A DNA stretch of 64,000 nt, taken from Streptomyces neyagawaensis (lineage in GTDB: Bacteria; Actinomycetota; Actinomycetes; Streptomycetales; Streptomycetaceae). The notes under the pieces are model-generated. The model had not been told where the DNA came from, ran no database searches, and saw only the letters and a list, made by a program, of their open reading frames with translations. Positions 59,690 to 64,000 of the stretch are shown here, one piece after another. The first letter of the stretch is position 1, and each line of letters starts with the position of its first letter. The DNA lies in contig NZ_JAMGBG010000067.1 of the NCBI RefSeq assembly GCF_023516595.1, positions 1 through 64,000 on the forward strand, written 5' to 3'. A program made the translations under genes and the position numbers.

Positions 59690-60063
59690 TACCGATTCGG
59701 CCATCGCGGCGCGTGCCGCCTCGGGCGTCGCGTGCGGCGGGACCCCGAGGAGGGAGAAGTGGTCCGCCCCGTCCCGGGTGACGAGGACGGTGTCGTCACC
59801 GACCGGGAGGAGTCGGGCCGGATGACGCGGTCGCAGCCGACCGCGTCGGTGGTTCCTCCCAGGCGCTCGCGTCCAGGCCGAGCCGTGTGACCGGGCCCAG
59901 CAGCTCGGTCAGCGCGGTGATCAGGGCGGGAAGCTCGGCCGGGATGTCACGGGAGGGCGGTTGTCGTCTCCAGCCGTACGACGGCCGTACCGGGCTTCAC
60001 GGCCCGGTGGACGGTGTCCGGCCGGAGCCGGGTCACCCGCGGGGAGTCGTGGCCGGTACTCAT
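59690..60063 (-). pseudogene. Decayed DUF5994 gene
   Basis: The start MSTGHDSPRVTRLRPDTVHR followed by AVKPGTAVVRLETT matches the N-terminus of the intact DUF5994 gene at 63326-63919 (DSPRMTRLLPDAVHRAVRPGTALVRLETT). The DGVWWPRSRDI segment is deleted, and later family segments (ELPALITALTELLGPVTRLG, VPPHATPEAARAAMAE) appear in changing frames. Clearly a broken paralogue. Confidence 0.8.
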
Positions 60064-60065
60064 GG

Positions 60066-60470
60066 TCAGCCTCCCGCAGGGGTGCCCGCCGCGGCCGCCA
60101 TGAGCGGTTCCGCTGCCTCCTCGGTCGTGTCCGGGGGCACGACCAGCAGGTCCCAGCGCCCCCGGCCGGGGGCGAGCAGGACGACGGTGGGCGGGGCGGA
60201 CGCGGCCAGGGTCCTGCACAGTCGTACGACCTGGTTGGACACGAACATCCGCCCGGCCGTCACGGGCCAGGCCGCCCCGTTGACGGTGACACTGGTGACG
60301 TGACCCCACTCCCGTGGCAACCCGGCGAGCAGAAGCGGGAGTTCGACCAGGAGGTCGTAGGAACGCGGCCACCACGCTCCGTCGACGGCCCGGGGGACGC
60401 CTCCGTGGGGTGCCAGGCGCAGGCGCAGGACGGGTTGAGGGGGAAGCGGGGGTTGCAGTGCGGTGGTCAT
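60066..60470 (-). CDS. DUF5994 family protein
   Basis: 134 residues from MTTALQPPLPPQPVLRLRLA. Family core DGAWWPRSYDLLVELPLLLAG, VTSVTVNGAAWPVTAGRMFV and the end RWDLLVVPPDTTEEAAEPLM. DUF5994 proteins are small soluble actinobacterial proteins of unknown function. One of three intact copies in 4 kb. Confidence 0.85.
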   Translation of the reverse strand: MTTALQPPLPPQPVLRLRLAPHGGVPRAVDGAWWPRSYDLLVELPLLLAGLPREWGHVTSVTVNGAAWPVTAGRMFVSNQVVRLCRTLAASAPPTVVLLAPGRGRWDLLVVPPDTTEEAAEPLMAAAAGTPAGG

Positions 60471-60514
60471 GGGCGGGGCTCCTGTCGACTGCCGTGCGCG
60501 GATGGGTGGTGACG

Positions 60515-61522
60515 TCAGGCGCGACGGGCCGCGACACGCTCCGGCGTGGGCCAGCGCACGTCGTACACCCAGCCAAGGCGTTCGAGGAGGCGGATGACGG
60601 CGGCCGACGGGTCGATCTGACCGCGGTCGACGCCGTGCCGGGCGCTGGTGGGGTCGGCGTGGTGGAGGTTGTGCCAGCTCTCGCCGAAGGAGAGCAGGGC
60701 GAGCGGCCACAGGTTGGTGGCCCGGTCGTGGCGCCGGGTGCGGAAGGGACGCTCACCGATCACGTGGCAGAGGGAGTTGACGCTCCAGGTGACGTGGTGG
60801 AGCAGCGCGATACGGGCAAGTCCCGCCCACAGCAGGGCTGTCACGCCGTACGTCCAGGTGCCACCGATCGCCCAGCCCGCCGCGAAGGGCAGGGCCAGGG
60901 TGAGGACGCACAGGAGCGGGAAGGCGCGGGCGACGGCACGGATGTCGCGGTCGGCGAGGAGGTCGGGGGCGTAACGCTCGGCGGGGGTGCGGTCGTTGCG
61001 GAACAGCCAGCCGATATGGGCGTGCAGCAGTCCGCGCAACTGGCCGCGCAGGTGTGTGCCGTAGCGGTACGGCGAGTGCGGGTCGCCGGGACGGTCGGTG
61101 AAGGCGTGGTGGCGGCGGTGGGTGGCGACCCAGCCGATGACGTCGCCCTGGAAGCTCAGCGAACCGGCCACGGCGAGCGCGATGCGCACGGGACGGACGG
61201 CCCGGTAGCCGCCGTGGGTGAGTCCGCGGTGGAAGCCGACCGTGACGCCGAGGCCCGTGACCGTGTAGAGGACGGCGGCGAGCACGACGTCGGCGGGGTG
61301 GATCAGGCGGCCCCACAGCAGCCAGCAGGCCAGGCCGAGGGCCACGAACGGCAGGATGACGATCACCGCGGTCACGGCCACGTACAGGCGCTCCCCGCCG
61401 TCGCGCGCGGGCATCGGGCCATCCGGCGGGAAGGGGGAGGTGCCGTCGTAGGTCCGCTGCGGCGTGACGGTGTCCGGCGGGGGTGCCGGGACAGATGGGA
61501 CATGAGTGGGAGTCGGTGACAT
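60515..61522 (-). CDS. Acyl-CoA / fatty acid desaturase
   Basis: 335 residues from MSPTPTHVPSVPAPPPDTVT. Membrane desaturase with the three His boxes: HRGLTH, HRRHHAF and HNLHH. Hydrophobic pairs flank them (VAVTAVIVILPFVALGLACWLLWG; RIALAVAGSL). The layout is that of stearoyl-CoA 9-desaturases, which introduce a double bond using di-iron and an electron donor. It lies between DUF5994 genes on the same strand. Confidence 0.93.
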   Translation of the reverse strand: MSPTPTHVPSVPAPPPDTVTPQRTYDGTSPFPPDGPMPARDGGERLYVAVTAVIVILPFVALGLACWLLWGRLIHPADVVLAAVLYTVTGLGVTVGFHRGLTHGGYRAVRPVRIALAVAGSLSFQGDVIGWVATHRRHHAFTDRPGDPHSPYRYGTHLRGQLRGLLHAHIGWLFRNDRTPAERYAPDLLADRDIRAVARAFPLLCVLTLALPFAAGWAIGGTWTYGVTALLWAGLARIALLHHVTWSVNSLCHVIGERPFRTRRHDRATNLWPLALLSFGESWHNLHHADPTSARHGVDRGQIDPSAAVIRLLERLGWVYDVRWPTPERVAARRA

Positions 61523-61888
61523 GGGACGGGGCTCCTGCCCTCGGTGAGGCCGCTCTGGCGGAGGTACCGCCGGGATCACGGGCTGCCCCTGGGATGAGTG
61601 GCGTGTTGGAGACGCCCTGTCGGATCGGCACGACCCACCCTCGTGCTCCCCACCGTACTCCTCGGGCGGGACGACGCCCGGACACCGCTGGTCAGCTCCC
61701 TCCGGCGAGCACGTTCGGGCCGGCGACGCGTTGACACCCACCATCCCCGGACGTTGACTGGCAGCACGGCACAGGGCCGGGAAGGGCAGGGGCGACCGGG
61801 TCTCCGGAAGCCCGCGGCAGGCCGTCCAGGAGGCGAACGGCGCCTTCGGGCGGTGACCTCACCCCCCATGGAAGCGGTACACACGACG
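61523..61888. other. Divergent promoter region of the desaturase and the 61889 gene
   Basis: About 366 bases. No gene is seen. An alternative in-frame ATG for the downstream gene lies at 61868. Confidence 0.5.
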
Positions 61889-62233
61889 ATGTACGACCAG
61901 ACACGCGCCCAGCAACCCGCGGACCGGCCCTCGGGCCTCGCCGGACGCCCTGCCACGGGCCCGGAGCCGCTGCTCTCGCCGGACGGACGGGAAGAGATCA
62001 CGCGCCGCCTCGGACATGCCGTCAACACCTTCCCGGACAGCCCGCGCGAGGCGCTGGAGGAGGCGGAGGCGGCGTTCGACGAAGCCACCGCCCAGTTGAT
62101 GAACGCCCTCGCGGAGCGGCGGCGTGCCCTGCGTGCGGGCTGGGCGGACCTGGACCACGAGACGCAGTCCACCGAACTGCGGTTCGCGCTGCGGGAGTAC
62201 CGGGAGATCACCGGACGGCTGCTGCGCGCATAG
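61889..62233 (+). CDS. Hypothetical helical protein, 114 residues
   Basis: Starts MYDQTRAQQPADRPSGLAGR; an in-frame ATG seven codons upstream is possible. The C-terminal 80 residues are helical (REALEEAEAAFDEATAQLMNALAERRRALRAGW and ELRFALREYREITGRLLRA). No known domain, though similar short proteins occur widely in Streptomyces. Confidence 0.7.
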   Translation: MYDQTRAQQPADRPSGLAGRPATGPEPLLSPDGREEITRRLGHAVNTFPDSPREALEEAEAAFDEATAQLMNALAERRRALRAGWADLDHETQSTELRFALREYREITGRLLRA

Positions 62234-62382
62234 GCGACCCACGGGGGCGGCGGCGGGGGCTCCCCGCGCGAACCGTCCCCTTCTTGGGCGTGCGATTCGG
62301 TGCCCTGGTCCGCGACACCGCGGGACGGTGAATCCACAATCCACGGTTCTCACCTTCCCATCGGCTGGTGCGGCATCGCCGC

Positions 62383-62495
62383 GGTCATGGCGGCGTCATC
62401 ACGGTCATGGCGGCCGTGACGACCCGTCACGGCGCGCGTGACGACCGCCATGGCGCCTGTCACCACGGTCATGGCGCCTGTCACGACGGTCATGG
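62383..62495. repeat. GTCATGGCG-type tandem repeats
   Basis: The words CGGTCATGGCG, CGTGACGAC and GCGCCTGTCACCACGGTCATG recur in 20-25 base steps; the clearest pair is CACGGTCATGGCGCCTGTCA at about 62463-62482 with its neighbour. Probably slippage-generated and non-coding. Confidence 0.6.
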
Positions 62496-63050
62496 TCGGG
62501 TCCGCGGCTGTACGGCCCGATCGCCGAGCTCATGTCCCCCTTCGGACTCCCAGACCGCCTCCCCGGCCCGGTCGGTCTCCGCCACCGCCCGCAGGCGTGC
62601 CTCCACCTCCATCAACCGGCTCGCGGTCGACGTGCCCAGGGGGTCACTCGCGGCGGCCATCAGCCGGGCGGCCGATGCGGAGGGCGTCTGCGGGGGGATC
62701 ACCAGGAGGTTCCAGCGGCCCACGTGGTAGGAGAGCAACAGCAGTTCGTGCGGGTCCTGCTCGGACCGGAACCAGCCCACTTTCACCACGTGCCCCGCCA
62801 CGCGCACCTTGCGTGGTACGACCGGCCAGTGGACAGGGTTCACCGTCACCCGGGTGATCCGCCCCCACACAGGGTCCAGTACGGCCGTCAGAGAGAGCAG
62901 TTCCGCCCCGAGATCGCGGGAACGGGGCCACCACGCCCCGTCCAGCAAGGCCGGTGCGGGACCGACGGGAGCCAACGACAGACGGAGCGAGGCCGAGGAG
63001 AAACGGTCAGCGGCTTCGGCTTTCGGCGGGTGGGACATGGTCACGGTCAT
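62490..63050 (-). CDS. DUF5994 family protein
   Basis: 186 residues from MTVTMSHPPKAEAADRFSSA. Family core DGAWWPRSRDLGAELLSLTAV, ITRVTVNPVHWPVVPRKVRV and GRWNLLVIPPQTPSASAARL, then a 50-residue tail (MEVEARLRAVAETDRAGEAV) absent from the shorter copy. Function unknown. Confidence 0.85.
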   Translation of the reverse strand: MTVTMSHPPKAEAADRFSSASLRLSLAPVGPAPALLDGAWWPRSRDLGAELLSLTAVLDPVWGRITRVTVNPVHWPVVPRKVRVAGHVVKVGWFRSEQDPHELLLLSYHVGRWNLLVIPPQTPSASAARLMAAASDPLGTSTASRLMEVEARLRAVAETDRAGEAVWESEGGHELGDRAVQPRTRP

Positions 63051-63250
63051 GACGCGAACCCTGCCCCGGGCCGGCCACGACCGGCCCGGTGTATTCGATC
63101 GCCGAAAACGACACGAGCCTGAAAGCCGGTGTGCGAAATATCCTCGGTGCCTCCGAGCGTACTCCTCGCACAGGCCGCACGGACCACCGCTCGGACGGAG
63201 GCCCGGCCCCGTACGGGAGACCCGGTCCTGGAGGCCACTTCCCGAATTCC

Positions 63251-63320
63251 CGAACCCCCGAATGACTGTCCCTGGGGCCACGAACCCCCGAATGACTGTC
63301 GCTGGGGCCACGAACCCGGT
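63251..63320. repeat. 30-bp tandem repeat
   Basis: A 30-base unit starting CGAACCCCCGAATGACTGTC at 63251 is repeated at 63281 with one change and begins again at 63311. It is in the gap between two DUF5994 genes. Confidence 0.85.
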
Positions 63321-63325
63321 GAAGA

Positions 63326-63919
63326 TCACCCTGCGGGCGACTGGTGGGGCCCGCCCGGCTCTTCATCGCCGGGTCGTTCATCCGGGGACTGTTCACCGGG
63401 GCCCTTCACCGCGCCCCCGTGGGCTTGTGCGGTGCTCGGGTCCGCTCGTCCGGTACCCGTGTCGATGAGGATCTGCTCGGCCCGCCTCCCGCTGCCGGGG
63501 CGGACGGCCTCGGCCATGGCAGCGCGCGCGGCGTCGGGCGTCGCGTGCGGCGGGACCACGAGGAGGGAGAAGAGATCCTGCTCGCCCCGGGTGATGAGAA
63601 CCGTGTCGTCGCCGACCGGGAAGGAGTCGATGCGGACGACGCGGTCGTCGACGGTCATCCGCGTCGGCAGTTCGTCCCACGCCCCGGTGTCGAGACCGAC
63701 GCGTGTGATGGGACCGAGGTGCTCGGTCAGTGCGCCGATCAGGCTGGGGAGTTCGGCGGCGATGTCGCGGGAACGAGGCCACCACACCCCGTCGAGCACG
63801 CCCTGCCGGTCATGTGTCGTCTCCAGCCGCACGAGGGCCGTCCCGGGCCGCACGGCCCGGTGCACGGCGTCCGGCAGGAGTCTCGTCATCCGGGGGGAGT
63901 CGGAGCCGGAGTCGACCAT
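63326..63919 (-). CDS. DUF5994 family protein
   Basis: 197 residues from MVDSGSDSPRMTRLLPDAVH. Core DGVWWPRSRDIAAELPSLIGAL, ITRVGLDTGAWDELPTRMTV, DLFSLLVVPPHATPDAARAAM, and a disordered acidic C-terminal tail of about 50 residues. The broken copy at 59690-60063 is its closest relative in the window. Confidence 0.85.
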   Translation of the reverse strand: MVDSGSDSPRMTRLLPDAVHRAVRPGTALVRLETTHDRQGVLDGVWWPRSRDIAAELPSLIGALTEHLGPITRVGLDTGAWDELPTRMTVDDRVVRIDSFPVGDDTVLITRGEQDLFSLLVVPPHATPDAARAAMAEAVRPGSGRRAEQILIDTGTGRADPSTAQAHGGAVKGPGEQSPDERPGDEEPGGPHQSPAG

Positions 63920-64000
63920 GGCACTCGCCTGCCTACCTGGACCGAGGAGACCGGGTGGCTTCCTCGTTCTCACGGTACTCCGTGCCCCGACAGCGGGCCG

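Overview
The window is high-GC actinobacterial chromosome, almost certainly Streptomyces. The evidence is the very strong third-position GC bias, a dnaK-grpE-dnaJ-hspR operon with HAIR operators, Streptomyces-type families (DUF397, DUF5753, DUF6191, DUF6281, DUF5994) and secreted FG-GAP proteins. No species can be named from sequence alone.

Region 1 (1-13.9 kb) is a RiPP cluster that I read as a class V lanthipeptide locus. A 72-residue precursor ending in Cys is followed on the minus strand by a Cys-decarboxylase flavoprotein, a degenerate kinase-like protein, a kinase-like protein, a tiny coupled ORF, a HopA1-family lyase, a methyltransferase, two M16 peptidase-like proteins and a repeat protein cut by the window edge. 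From the decarboxylase to the second M16 protein every junction is a 4-base stop/start overlap. A divergent ABC exporter, a hypothetical protein and two LuxR-type regulators flank it. Expected chemistry is dehydration, lanthionine and aminovinyl-cysteine formation, N-methylation, leader removal and export.

Region 2 (14-30.3 kb) holds the heat-shock operon with its repressor HspR, a TnpB element inserted at the end of an acetyltransferase gene, a WecA/MraY-like transferase, a large membrane-anchored NACHT ATPase, an Fe-S oxidoreductase, a Nudix hydrolase and a duplicated DUF6281 lipoprotein.

Region 3 (30.4-41.1 kb) is a tandem array of seven secreted FG-GAP (integrin-alpha-like) proteins, one of them a two-repeat miniature. 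Four have the same putative ECF-type promoter, CAACC-N17-GTC. A Yip1-family membrane protein, dCTP deaminase, a phosphoribosyltransferase and a small zinc-ribbon-like protein follow.

Region 4 (44.04-58.03 kb) begins at tRNA-Gly(CCC). Its 46-base 3' end is repeated at 57,980-58,025 with one mismatch, which marks a 13.96-kb integrated element. Inside are a decayed transposase, a ParA-like ATPase, a NEP1-like (NLP) secreted cytolysin, a HATPase/XRE/DUF397 regulatory trio, a secreted ribosome-inactivating protein, an XRE-STAND-WD40 protein and a two-component system. No integrase was recognised. A conserved dyad element occurs four times, including upstream of both eukaryote-directed toxin genes.

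Region 5 (58-64 kb) contains a nine-residue Ser/Gly-repeat membrane protein, three DUF5994 genes plus a decayed fourth copy, a fatty-acid desaturase and several short tandem repeats.
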